Source of the DNA: Prinia subflava
Taxonomy: Eukaryota; Chordata; Aves; Passeriformes; Cisticolidae
Direction of reading: 5' to 3'
Assembly: GCF_021018805.1 (NCBI RefSeq)
Contig: NC_086249.1
Location: 80,874,472 to 80,938,471, forward strand
Length of the DNA: 64,000 nt
Shown here: positions 25,629 to 37,742 of the stretch, piece by piece
How the letters are laid out: each line of letters starts with the position of its first letter
Numbering within the stretch: position 1 is the stretch's first letter
The notes under the pieces: generated by a model
Database searches by the model: none
Seen by the model: the letters and a program-made list of their open reading frames with translations, nothing else
Told to the model about the DNA's origin: nothing
Position numbers and translations under genes: made by a program

Positions 25629-27050
25629 GGACAAATCGCCGCTCTCTCAACTTTCAGGGGAAACTGCATAGCACAAGAAGAGACAGCAAAGAGAAACTGG
25701 ACTGATAACCACTGCCATTTTTATTTCCAAAGACTTCCCCCAGGCCCTTCAGTCTGCAGTTCTGGAGACACGGTGCCCTGCTGTGCTCCCGAGACCGTGT
25801 GCGGTGCATACAGTGGTATGTTGAAGTAGTGCCTTCCACCTGGAATCACAGACTGAAAGGACCCCCATCTGGACTGTAGTAACCTAAACTCTGGCTGTTA
25901 ACCTTTTGTGTAAATTATAGAAAAGATATCTTTAAAAAGAATTAAGAGGAAAGCTGTTATATTGCTGTAACTTATTTGTCAGAGCTGCAGTGTTCTTATT
26001 ACTGGCCTATGCAAGATGGATTTGAGAGTTCAAGAAGGTGTGCTAGGAGGATTTTAAACTGGGATTTTGTTTTTACCAAGGGCAGAAGTGGGGAGGGTGG
26101 AGAAAACCCCAGCTAAAGATCAGTGCATCATTGTGCAAGTAAGAACGAGAAGTCAAAAATGTTTATGTCATGCTTTCTATATACCTCAAAGATACGCTGC
26201 GCAGGTTTGTCAGTGCGTGTTGGTGTTAAGTACCCAGAGTGCTGCACCACCCCATGTCCTGGCACTGCTGCCAGGGAGGTCCTGCAGGAAGTACAGCTCC
26301 ACCATTAAACCGTGGTTATTTGAGCAGAATCCCTTTTGCCTGTCTTCTGCCCGTGTTATATACAGCATGGATTTTTGTCCTTTGGTATCACTTTCCATTG
26401 CTTTTTTGTACGATGTACCTTTTTACTGTAAGAATTGCTCTACTTTATATATATTCCTACTAGATCAGACATTTCCTCTTTTTCATACATCTGGTGCTAT
26501 TTTTTTTAATTGTTAAAGATTTGGTTAAACAGAGAGGCTGCAACAAGATTTGCATTCAACATACGAAATTAGAAACGTACCTGAAGATTGAGATCAGACT
26601 GCTTGTTCTTGCATCATAGAGGAAAAGAGAAAGAGCTGCATGGTCATCGATATACCTGGGGGAGCTGTCTGTGCAACACACACATGCTTGCTCTCTCCTG
26701 CATAGAGTGGCTGAAGACCCATGCTGAAGCACAGCGTTCTGTCTGGAGAGTGATAATGACTCCAGAATTGGAAGTAATTCCCAGAGGAGTCATTTTAATT
26801 GACTTTTTCATGGCAATAAGAAGAACACTGCAGGTTCTAGCACACACAGGGACCGTGGAGTTTTCCTCTGTTGTTGCATGACAGAGACAAGAGCTGATCT
26901 GCGACAGCAGTAATTAGTGTTATGGAAATGTGATTTCTTACTGTAGAAATGTACAGTTCTGGAGACTGTTGGATTTCTTAACGTCGTCAAGCTACAATAC
27001 AAACTGTATCAGGCAATATAAGCTTCCATCTACCAGGGACTTAAAGGTGC

Positions 27051-27056
27051 AATAAA
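27051..27056 (+). terminator. Candidate poly(A) signal of SH3RF3
   Basis: AATAAA followed by GT-rich DNA about 1.4 kb after the stop codon. It is one of at least two candidates. Confidence 0.4.
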
Positions 27057-27828
27057 TGTAAGGTGAGTTTAGCCAGTAATTTGTATGAAAAAGAATGAGA
27101 AAAAAAAGTCATAATGCAATTGTTGAGAGTATTTAAAAAGACATCAGCTCTTGAAGAGTGAATTGTGTTGAAAGGCCTTTCATAGCTGTATCCGTACCTT
27201 GCCCCTGACAGCAGCTGGCAGTTTGCCAAAGCCCACATGTGGTGGGTGTTTAAAAGCGTGTCGGAGGCACTGTAAACTGGAGATGATCTTATTAAAACAC
27301 AGAGGCCCGGTGGGTGAACATCATCACTGCGTTACCAGTATTTCATATGCGAAGGTGTAAGTTTTGTTTTCATTCAAGCTGTGTGTACTAGTACATATCA
27401 AAACCCATGTAAGTGAGCATTCCTGTTTAAGTTCAGCTCTGTGACTTTGTTCTCTGTAAAATAAGTTCTTCTTGCTGTCACATGTTAACAAACCAATTCC
27501 AGAAACACAGTTCATGGCCAAGTATAGCACCTTCAAACCAGGAGGCATCACTTTCAGGGTGTTTCTTTTTATACTTGATGTTGCCGCATTTGTTGATATT
27601 CCAGATTGTAATGAGTCAGTCACTAAAAATTTAGTTACTGTTAAGAGGAAATTGCCTTTTTATAACCAATAAGAGACTGAAGAAACGTCTTCTGGAAAGA
27701 CTAGCTTGAGATTAGAGCCATATCTGTTCCACTTATTTGGTCCAGGTCAGAACTGGTGTCACTGCACCTCAAACAGTAAACTGCACATTTAGGCAGTCAG
27801 CAATGCCAAAATGTGTGTTATTGATTCC

Positions 27829-27834
27829 AATAAA
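27829..27834 (+). terminator. Second candidate poly(A) signal of SH3RF3
   Basis: AATAAA in the context ccAATAAAag, about 2.2 kb after the stop codon. Use is inferred only. Confidence 0.35.
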
Positions 27835-30660
27835 AGTTCTGGGTTAGATCTGTCAGAGATGAGATTTTTTCTGACAACTTACAGCGGTTAAAACGCTCTT
27901 AAAATTCTGTTCCATGGTGTACTTACTACAGTCAGAAAAACGAAACAGGATGACAGCTTGCATGCTGCCTATTCTGTTTAGCCAGATCTTAAAATGGTTC
28001 CAGATTGCCACCGTTTTATACTTAACTCTAAGAGGACAAAAGTTGGTGTGTGAGAGGATCAAGGAAAACATGCAGATGTCATATCATTAAATCAGTGCTT
28101 TAAAATACATTTTGCAAGGAGGATGATGGTTTTTTGAATGGTCGACAACCCTTCCAGTCATACCTTCTTCTAAGAAAAAATTGTGGGGTAGGGGGGAGGA
28201 GGTGTTCTATTTTGATAGCAGCTATTTCTGGGCCCTCTTTATTGCTTATCACAGTGTGGGTTACTGAGTAATCTTCTTGGACAAATCACTTCCATGCCAG
28301 GAGCACAATGGTACAAAACCATGATCCAGTGTCATTCAGAAAGTTCTGAGAGAAGTTTGACTTATACTGTGGTCTAGTTTTTACCTGTCATGCCAGAAAA
28401 AGAGGGAGGAGGGGGCGTCTCCATCTCCTGCAACAGGGCGGGGAAAAGATTCCTTCTGGTGGCCTCAGTTTGTAAAATGCCAGGTTTGTTCTTCTAGAAA
28501 TGGGTTCAAGTAATTGAACAATTCCTTTGAACTTTGCACAGCTCAGAAAATGTTTTTGTTATACATGAATGTTAACGTGGTTTAGGAAATGTTGGCAGAT
28601 ATGAGTACAAATGAACTACAATGACTGTGTTTCTGATTCTTTAAATAAAATAAGTATTAAGGCAACTCGACTGAGGTTTCTCTCTCTATTAGACAACAAG
28701 ATGAACAAGCAATGTAAGTGGCTCTGAGGCTTGCAAAGAAAACAGGGAAGACTCCTCTGCAAACCCTGTAGTAATTCCCACATAAATAAAAACCTGTTAG
28801 GAGTAAGAGATGCCTGAACAGGAGTCAGAATCTCTGGTTCTTCTTTTGCCACGTATTTCTTCAAGATCTTGAGAAGTTAACAACTTACCTATGGAGAAGA
28901 GGTGTGTAGGTCCAGAGAAGGAGAGTGGGTACAGGCCAGGAAGAGGCAGCAGGGTGCCAAGGTAAGGCTGTGGCAGAGAGGCTAGGAAGGGATGTGGAAG
29001 CAAAAAATTGGCAAGAGCAGCCTCTAATAGTGTAAATGAGCTTCAGGGGTGCTCTGAGGTCACCTGGTGGGTAGAGCAGGTTTGTGGGCAGAGGAGGACC
29101 CCTTTCCTCCTGCCCTGGGTAGGCTTGGGCGTGGTGTCAGCAGGGTCCGTGTGTGCTCTAGGCAGCGTACAGCCAAGGAGCTGGAAAAGAGGGAAGGAGC
29201 AGGTTGTACCCTGGCCAACTGAATGCCTCAACTCAGCTGAGGGGTGTAAGCCCATTTTTGGACAAGGCCTGAGATTCCCATTCAGCAGCACAGAGCAGAG
29301 CATCTGGAGGGGGAACCTGAGTCCATGGTCTGGATATGTTTGCCTTGATTTGGCTGGGAAACGCCTGTGGAAGAGGCACCCACAGGCGGTGATTCTTTGC
29401 ACAGTTAGGAGCACATTAGGGCAGGGATGAGCGAGGCACAGCTACCTCACCAGGTCATCTGCGTGGGAGGTGACACGAGTCTCTTTTTGCCCCAGCTGGA
29501 TCCTGAGTCAAAATTCTGAAATGTGGGAACCACCAGAATTTAAATGCAGGCAGGCAACACCTTTCCCTGTGCTAGGCCTTGCTGGCTGTCTGACAAGCAG
29601 TGTGGTGCAAAACGCTGCACAGAGGAGCCTGCCAGCTACTTCCAAGCTGGCCTGGCGTGCCAGTCCCCTCCATGCTTTGCCAGGTCCTGTTCCTCTGGCA
29701 TTTCTCTGTCCCCTGCTGCCAGCACATAACACACACCTCACCCAGCCTTCATACTGCATGTGGCCCTGTGCTTCTGCAGTGCCTGACAGAAATTTAGTCC
29801 ATGTTTTGAAAGAAAAATAATCATTGTAAAATTGTTACACAGTTTGACTGTTCCTAAATGCTCATGGAGAGCAGAACCACCTGGACAACATCTGCAGGGC
29901 TTTCCTGCAGCCAAAAGCTCTTCCTGACATCAGCAGCTCCTTACACATGGTGAACCTGGCAGCTACATGGCTTGGTTAGTTGGTGCCAAACCAAATAAAT
30001 GAGCTGTACTGGAAGGAAAGCCAAGAGGTGCTACAGTCTGGAGAAGGCCCTGTCTTCACGCCCCAGCCTTTCATGTAGCAAAAATAACTTTCCAAGTGGT
30101 CACAGATGTATTTCCAATCACTGGGGCATGGGAGTCTACCCTCCCTTCAGAAAACCACGTTATTTTTCTCAGCCACCAAGCAGCACCACCTGCCCCACAG
30201 TGCTGCAGAGGGGCCACGAGCCAGAACACCAAAGAGCTTGTCCCAAGGTGGTCCCCTCACAGCATGTGCCAGACAGCCTGTCTGAGTCTCCCTTGTTTAC
30301 AGCTCAGCTCAGCTGCAGGTGAACCTGCCTCTGCTTGGGTCTCTTCTTTGCTCCCTAGGGAGACCCCAGCAGTGCCAGGGAAGGACAGCCAGCATCCTGC
30401 TGACTCGGCCAGGGAGCTACTGAAAACTGTTTCCAGCACAAAGGGCTGTTTTGCACCAGCCAAGATGCAATGCAGCGTTTTTGCAAAGGCACCAGGAATG
30501 GTCCTGCACACAGGATTACGAGCTTTGTGACCTTCTGTGTGACACACACGTGTGTGCGCAGAAAAGCCCGTGAGCAAGGAGTGCTGCCGGGAAATGGGGC
30601 TGCACCAGTGCTACCTGCCCACCCCTCTCAGAGAGGGCACTGGAAAGGACAGCAATGGCG

Positions 30661-30715
30661 TTTAGTTTAGTTTAGTTTAGTTTAGTTTAGTTTAGTTTAG
30701 TTTAGTTTAGTTTAG
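30661..30715. repeat. (TTTAG)11 pentanucleotide microsatellite
   Basis: Eleven uninterrupted copies of TTTAG (55 bp). Perfect repetition means it is probably length-polymorphic. It is bounded by gcaatggcg on the left and actggcatt on the right. Confidence 0.98.
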
Positions 30716-31589
30716 ACTGGCATTTCCCCCAAGGCATCCCTAGGGGAAATGCCTTGCCTGGGGAAACCTTGGGTTGGTCAATGCCGTCAGTGCTGCGCTC
30801 CAGCAAATGACAGGGGTGAGAGATGGAGGAGCTGCCTTTGGTGGAGCGGTTGCTGTCATGCATGGAATCCTCGTGGGAACACAGGAGTGATGGGGGCACA
30901 GCTAAGTAAGGGGGCAGAGGAAAAATGAAGTCATTAAGACAGAAGGGAAGGCAGAATTGTCTCAACTTACTGTCAGAGAAGGAAAGCATAGTACATTTGT
31001 GTTCTGCATCTGCACAAGGGCTGGGTAGAGCTGCTGTCAGTCATGTCAGTGTGTGCAACCCCCCCGGCCCCAGAGTGTAGCTGTGGGGTGTGCACGGCAG
31101 GAGTGGAGGGCAATCCCATCGCCAGGAGGGCATGTCCTCTGCCATCCCACTGGCCAAGGAGAACCACAATGAGGGCTTAAGGGCCAGGGTCCCCAAGGAT
31201 GGCACTGGCACAGCCCGGGGGACTCTGGAGACAGGGCAGTGTCTGGCAGTGCATGCCCAGCTGCTGAGTGGATACATACCCAAGGAATCCCACTGGGACC
31301 CCTGGCTTTGCCACTGAATCAGGCTGGGAGTCGAAGTCTGGCACATCCCCGGCCCAGGGGTGTGACCCTGCCCCACATCACTGCTGCCTCCATGAGCCAA
31401 GGGGTCTGGGAGCTGCCCCCACACCTTTCTCCCTAGCCACAGCAGAGAGGCATTCTCTTTCCCCTCCTCATGTGTATGTCAAATTTGCCCTACAGCTGAC
31501 CACTGGAAAATCAGCTTCGAAGACAGGAGGGCAATTTGTTAAGGTTTTTCTCTCTCCCCTCCCCAGATAATTGTCTGGGATCTGCATTA

Positions 31590-31990
31590 ATGGAAACATA
31601 AATTGACTGCCACTCTGCTAAATGACAATCAGGTTTTGTTTGACGGAGCTAGGAAGTATCTTATCCTGAACATTGGCACCAAACAATCTAAATGCAAATT
31701 GCAAAATGTTTGGGGGTAAGGAGGCTGTTTATCTTCTGATGAGGTTACATAATAATGCAGAGGGGAGAGAGAATTGCCTTTCAGTTCCTAAAGGCTATCA
31801 AAAAGTGTGATGGTTAAACCGTGAGGCCAGTGTTTACATTTTATTTTAATGGAGCAGATTCAGTTATTTGGCGTGGATTTTCTTCTAACAAATCACTTTT
31901 TTAACAAGATGCATCACGGCAGCATTTCAACCATAATTCAGCAATTCTCAGGCACCCAGGTTAGCGTGGAAAATGACAGAGCAGCCACCA
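31590..31990. promoter_or_regulatory. Candidate conserved non-coding element
   Basis: A repeat-free, AT-leaning block with many short motifs typical of vertebrate enhancers: TAAT cores and an exact octamer ATGCAAAT at 31692-31699 next to GCAAAAT. It has no open frame of note. The call is inference from texture only; conservation was not tested. Confidence 0.25.
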
Positions 31991-33249
31991 TTTTAATCCT
32001 GTTATGTCTATTGCTCCCAGCTTGTTCTCCTCTGATGAAACACACTGCTGTGCCTCGAAGAGGCAGGAAAACATTTGCTGCACTTGTGGCCTATTTCTCT
32101 TGTTAGATTACCAGGTTTATACACTCCGGCACTGCCCAGGTATCTCCAATGCTCTTACACAGGAACAGTTACAGGACACAGCTGAAAACATGAAATGCAA
32201 CCACGACCAGCTGCTTCCCGAGACACCAGCACAGGCTGGGGTTACTTCTCATGCTGGATGCCCCACGCTGGATGTGCAGCAGCTTTTGTGCCAGTTGGTT
32301 GTAAAACAGAAGTCACTGCCCAAGTCAGACCTTTCAGACCTGTTCAGCACAGCTCTCCTGCACAGCGCTCCACACTTCTGGGGCACCACGCCACCCAGGC
32401 ATCTACAGCAGTGCCTGAGCTGGCATCTGTGCCCTGTGGCATCTTCCACTAAAGATTTTCTTTAGTCTTGTCCTGGAAGGAAAAGGTGTCCACGGCAGCC
32501 CAGGGGGTCCAATAACTTGAAGCTTTCAGCAGCTTGCAGAACTGGTCTCCTTGAAGTTTTTCCACTCCAAGTTTGTAATCTAATCTTCTCAGAGTTTGAT
32601 TTAGACTTCTGCATTTCTCCATAAATTAAGAAGCAGGCTTGAGTTTACTCCAAGAGTTTTGCTCATCTGGGAGGCAAAGGAAGGAAAGGATTAATGTGTC
32701 ATTTTTATTTTCCCATTTAAATATGTCTCATACAAAAAAATGAGCATGAATCTCTGCAAGGCAGGAAAAAAGCAATAGATCTGTGAAACTGACACAAGTT
32801 GTGTGTGTATAAATTGTTGGGCCTGTAGATCACTTGGTGTAGACCAGCCAAATAGCTCACACAAATCTACGAATAAAAGCACATTTGAACGTAAGTGGAT
32901 ACCACAGGAAAGACCACGATAATCTGGATTTATAGAAAGGGGAATCAGTGAGTAGTGGTTGTAGCCCCTTTCAGGAGGCAGTAGCCAGGATTTTGGTTTC
33001 ATCTGCTGCCTCTGTGACAGAGACCTTTAGGGAGCAGCCAGGGCATCCCTTGAAAGGGACTCAACCATGGGAGAGGAGGACCATGGGCAGTTTCACAAAT
33101 TCAACCAATTTTAGAACGCCTGTTGAACTTACTGCTGCTGGAAAGCACAGCAGGTGATTTTCCAAAGGCTTTGAGGAGGTGGCTGACAGCCTGCAGCTCT
33201 TGGGAGCAGCCAAGATGAGGGACAGACGGTGATTATTGCTCCACAAGCT

Positions 33250-33345
33250 GAACACAGGGTGTGACTCTTGGGGTCTCCTGTGCAGGGCCTGGAGTTGGAC
33301 TTGATGATTCTTATGGGTCCCTTCCAACTCAGCTTCTTCTGTGAG
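33250..33345 (+). mobile_element. CR1 LINE 3' end fragment, sense strand
   Basis: A short 5'-truncated CR1 tail: 'ggagttggacttgatgatt' followed by 'gggtcccttccaactcag' and a TTCTGTGAG end. The wording matches the commonest CR1 3' UTR in birds. Confidence 0.75.
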
Positions 33346-34920
33346 CATTCCCTGAGCTTGCGATGGACTTTGCCTTCACTACTGTGATAAATACATATGT
33401 GTAACACGTAAACCACACACGTGTATACATGCATTTACACACACATCTCTTTATCCATGTCACCATCACTCCTTTAGTGCCAGAAAAGAGCCAGACACTC
33501 TTGCTGAGCTGTATGCCATCCTGATTGATGTCATTTAAGATGGTCCAGGGTTACCTGTGTTTGCAACTAGAGCACGGGGTGCACTGGAAGAGTTTCAGAT
33601 GTCAGCTGTAAAGCAGCACCAGGAAGTGAGGAAAACCACCCTGAGGTCTGAGCTGTGACTGCCTGGTTTGAAGGGCATGGTCGTTCTGGCAGTCTGTGAA
33701 TTTCCTCTGATGACCTCCCACCAGTTTGGAGATGCAGCAATAGGATCCATTTAAAAATCATGCCCTTTCCAAAAAGCTTAAACTTTCTATTAATGTCAGG
33801 AGTCTGAAACAGATACTTTAAATGGAAACTGAAGCAAAAGATGAAGTCCTCCTTCCTTCAATTCTCCAGTCCTCACAGAATAGCCTTAATTAAATAGAGC
33901 AGCACTCATTCAGATTTAAAGGCATTCTTGGGCATTTCCCATGGTTAATATGAAGAGCAGTTGTAGCTCCATCCATTTACCCTGACCATAGGACAGTAAA
34001 TTGCTCGGGAAATTCATACCAAATTAAAGCTAGATTTTGCCCAAGACAGTTTGTTAAAAGCACTGCTTTGCTTTGTCTGAATAAATATTCATTAGCTGAG
34101 AGAGGGGAGCACAAGACAGCCAGGGAGAGTAACTGGGGCGGGGAGGACCAGGTCTGGCAGTGTCTGGTTATTTACATGAAGCAGAGAGCCAGTAATGCCC
34201 TGAGGCACCTTCCAGCCTCCACATTCCCCATCCTGGGGGTCAGACACTGTGCTGGAAGGGGAGCCAGCAGCTCAGGGGCTTGTCCCAAGGATATGGAGAA
34301 TCACATCACTGCCTCAGTACTGGCTGGTGCCTGAAGCAAAGCCACCTTAGACATGCCTGCATACTCCAGCAGCTGGTGGGGCAGCATCTCCCACCACCCC
34401 TTCTGCACTGCCAGGCAACTCCAGAGGTTCAGCACAAGCAGGAAGGGATGAAGCAACCCACAGCACTTTGGCCCAGCCCCAGGAGTGGGGCTCATCTATC
34501 AATAATATGGCCCCTTCCCTGTCATCCCCTCCCTGTGCCAACTCGGGCAGCAGCAGGGTGCAGGTCAGGGCAGCATTTGAGACCCCTGGGCAGTGCTGGG
34601 TCACCCACCAGCCCAGGCACAGCCATCCCTGCTACCGAACCACATCATCCCTGGGGGCTCAGTCCAAGAGCAGGACTGCTAAATGTGGGCATCCAAACCC
34701 CCTCTGGGCCGTGGGGTGCGTGCAGGGGCCACTGCCAGCATGGCTGCAGCTTGAGAAGAAGCTCCCCAGGCCAGCCAATTTTCTCACCAACTACTTCAGG
34801 TTCACAAAGATGCACAGAAGCTTTTATTGTGCTGCTCTTCTCAGCAGTGAGGAGAGGAAACTGCACTCTGGAACCCCTCGACTGAAGCGTCCTGCTGATT
34901 TCAGTGCTGGTGAAATGGCA

Positions 34921-34993
34921 GCAGTGCAGAGGGGTCCTGCAGCAGTGCAGAGGGGTCCTGCAGCAGTGCAGAGGGGTCCTGCAGCAGTGCAGG
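34921..34993. repeat. 21-bp minisatellite, about 3.5 copies
   Basis: Three near-identical copies of a 21-bp unit (gcagtgcagaggggtcctgca) at 34921, 34942 and 34963, plus a partial fourth. Because 21 is divisible by three, it reads as GPAAVQR heptads inside a long chance open frame (34468-35196). Confidence 0.95.
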
Positions 34994-35499
34994 CTGGTGT
35001 CACAGCCCTGCAGCTGATGATGCCCAGCACTGCACCCCCCCTGCTCAGCACAGCCCTAGGGGAATGCAAGGATGCAAACTCACTGGGTGATGGTGGGACA
35101 AGGGAGCTGCTGCTCCACCCTTGCTGGGGCAGGGCCACAGCTCAGAAAGGGACATCCAGCCAGTCATCCTCATTAGTCATGGACCACTCTTGGTAGATAG
35201 TTATAAAGTGATTTATTTTGTCATTAGCCTTATCTTGTTTTCTAAAGCTGATTTAGTTTCTAAACTATATTCATCTTTGCACTTCCCATTAATCTCCTTG
35301 GTTTGATAGACTAAATTAACCTTTTTGAGGACAAATTAAATTTCTTTAACTTTTTTGTGGTCAAAAAAATTCAGGGGAATTTTTTCCCCTCAGTTATATT
35401 TTACTGAAATATCAGAATTATACTTGTGTGCATCTCTGTAATCCAGGCACTGGGGATTTTTTTTTCCTGAGGCCTCTGCTAATTTTTGTACTGAAGCCT

Positions 35500-35840
35500 T
35501 CCTACCACATCCCAGATGTTAATAAAATTGGAAATGAGCTGCACCAAGAATGCAAGGGAGGCAGAAAAAAACGTGATGAGGGACGGTCCCTCCTATCAAT
35601 AAAATCTGCCGCATTTCTCCAGGCAGTATGTGAAATATAGCGGGCACATAATCCACACGGCAATAAAAGGCTGCCACATGCCTCCCCAGCACCCGGGGAG
35701 CTATCATTTTCAATTAGGAACAAAAGCCTCTGGCATGTGACAGCAGCAGCAGAAGAACTGAACACAGTTAAGGCAAAATTTAGTTTCATTATGGCTTGAT
35801 GCTGATTACAGTTTTTTCTTTGTTTTCTCACCGAGTCCCT
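35500..35840. promoter_or_regulatory. Candidate conserved non-coding element with two CAATAAAA motifs
   Basis: A repeat-free block containing two exact CAATAAAA motifs (35597-35604 and 35661-35668), the core bound by posterior HOX/CDX-type homeodomains, plus a CAATTAG homeodomain core near 35711. The motifs are spaced 64 bp apart on the same strand. Regulatory activity is an inference; the sequence by itself does not prove it. Confidence 0.25.
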
Positions 35841-37343
35841 CTGTCATCATATGGGAGGGAGCGTGGCTGTACAGGCTTTTCTCATGGCTTGAGCACAACC
35901 AGAAGTGAGTCGAGGAGACCCTAAATTGATGTTTTTAAGAGGACTGCAGCACAGACCTTTACAGCAAAATGGGCTTTGGGCTTGATTTTAGCTCCTTTAA
36001 GCCATTGCTTTTCCTTGGGCAAACTGATAATATGCATTTGAAAATCCACTCTTGGTGCCTGCTCCTTTCCCTCTGCTGACAGCTTCAAGTGCTCATATGA
36101 TGCAGCAGTGAAGGAAGGCATGGTGCCAGGCATGCCCCAGACTTAATAAAATTACAGCAAATCCAATATATTAGTCAGAGCACATCTCTTTCATGTCTCA
36201 CTTAAACCTCCACCGTACCCTAATAAGTATAGCTCAGTTTTTACCTCCAGTTTTCAGAAGCTAGTTACAACATTGCCTGCCTTTATTAAAGTATTTCTTA
36301 TGTTTTTAAATTAATAATTTTTGCAACCTAGTTCTATATAGTTCAATTTTTTACATGTGCCAGATTCATATCTTCTGTTTTCTTTTTTCTAAATGTTTAT
36401 AGAGTCTTTTCAGCACAGGGAGAGAGATGTGAGCTCAGAACAACCTCTGCCACTGCCTTGCCTGACCCTGGCTGAGGCCACCCATGCCTCTGCATGCTTT
36501 TCTTGGTCTGAGCTCAGCAGGAGCTGAGGCACACAGGGGGAGGTGGATTGGATGTTCCAGCCCGGGGGTGCCCAGTGAGGGTGCAGCTCTGGCCCAGGGG
36601 TGATGGGGCTGCCATGGCCAACACCCGGTGACCACAGAACCGTGAGTGCCAGCAGGGGGGCCGTGCAGAGGGCACCCCTCTGCCACCAGGCCCAGAGCCC
36701 CAACAAGGACTGCAAGTAAGCCCATGGTTGTTCATCTGCTGGTGGGTCCTGCTCTGTTCTTCTTCTGCACCGTTGGCTTTTTCCTTCCTCCTCTTCAGCC
36801 CATTTCTGTCCTCCATCCCTTGTGGTCCCAAAGTTCCAACTCCAATCCTTATCCAAGACCACAGGACCTGTGAAGCCTGTACAGACACAAAGCAGACTAG
36901 CACGTCCACCAGCAACCAGCATAAAAGAGCTCCTGGCTGCTAATGTTTTTATTCAGCTCTTGTGAAAATATAAGTGTAGAGAAACATTGAATAAGTGCTC
37001 TTCCTGCTCTAATCTGCCATTTGGGGAATTACCATATTTTATGCATCCAGTGCAAAGTGCTTTACCTCTGAAGTAACGGATAAGTATGCACAGACTCACC
37101 CATGTAAAATTGCCCACAGCCCTGCCTCTTATCACCTACTCAATTTCTGTGCAAGCCTGAAGGGAGCTCCAGCCCTGAGACAGCAATTATCATACTTATC
37201 CCATGTCTTACAAAATGACAGAAATTGAGTCTTTGATAGGTGCTCATATTAGGCCCAGAAAGATTATTTTCTAGCACTCCTGGCCACAGGGAAATGTCCT
37301 TGTTTCAGAGCTAAACATGAACAGAGATCCCAGGGCCCATGTG

Positions 37344-37742
37344 GATCACAGAATCATAAAATATCCTGAGTTGGAAGAGACCCATAGGAATTATCAAATC
37401 CACCTCCTGGCCATGCACAGGATAGCCCAAGAACGACGCCATGAGCTGAAAGTGTTGTCCAAACACTTCTTGAACTCTGTCAGGGTTGGTGCTATCCCCA
37501 CTTCCCTGGGGAGTCTGTTTCCAGTGCCCAGCCACCCTCTGGATGAAGAATATTTTTCTAATATCCAATCTAAACCTCCCCTGACTCAATTTCAGGCCAT
37601 GCCCTCAGGTCCCCATCACTGGTCATCAGTGAGAGATCAATGCCTGCCCCTCTGATTCCCCTTGAGATCAAGCTGCAGGAAGCTATGAGGTCTCCCCTCA
37701 GCCTCCTTTTCTCTAGGCTGAACAAACCAAGTGACCTCAGCC
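37344..37742 (-). mobile_element. CR1 LINE 3' portion, antisense
   Basis: Starts gatcacagaatcataaaat, the reverse of the CR1 tail, and continues through the familiar antisense 3' UTR and ORF2 C-terminal sequence ('atatccaatctaaacctcccctgactcaa', 'ctcccctcagcctccttttctctaggctgaac'). Moderately diverged and 5'-truncated near 37742. Confidence 0.9.

Larger units (their letters stand above)
25629..27860 (+). other. SH3RF3: Probable SH3RF3 3' untranslated region
   Basis: Non-coding sequence after the stop, without recognisable transposons for over 2 kb, as expected of a 3' UTR. AATAAA poly(A) signals occur at 27051-27056, followed by a GT-rich stretch, and at 27829-27834. The true cleavage site cannot be decided from sequence alone; another AATAAA lies near 28645. 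Confidence 0.55.

Noticed and set aside
29008..30577. A cluster of 100-140-codon open frames on both strands
   Set aside because: No frame dominates, no splice structure or motif is visible; explained by base composition.
34921..34993. CRISPR-like regularly spaced repeats
   Set aside because: The copies are contiguous 21-bp units with no spacers, in a vertebrate genome; it is a minisatellite.
36410..36922. A 170-codon - strand open frame overlapping other long frames
   Set aside because: GC-rich intergenic DNA with long frames on both strands; random composition and no domain.
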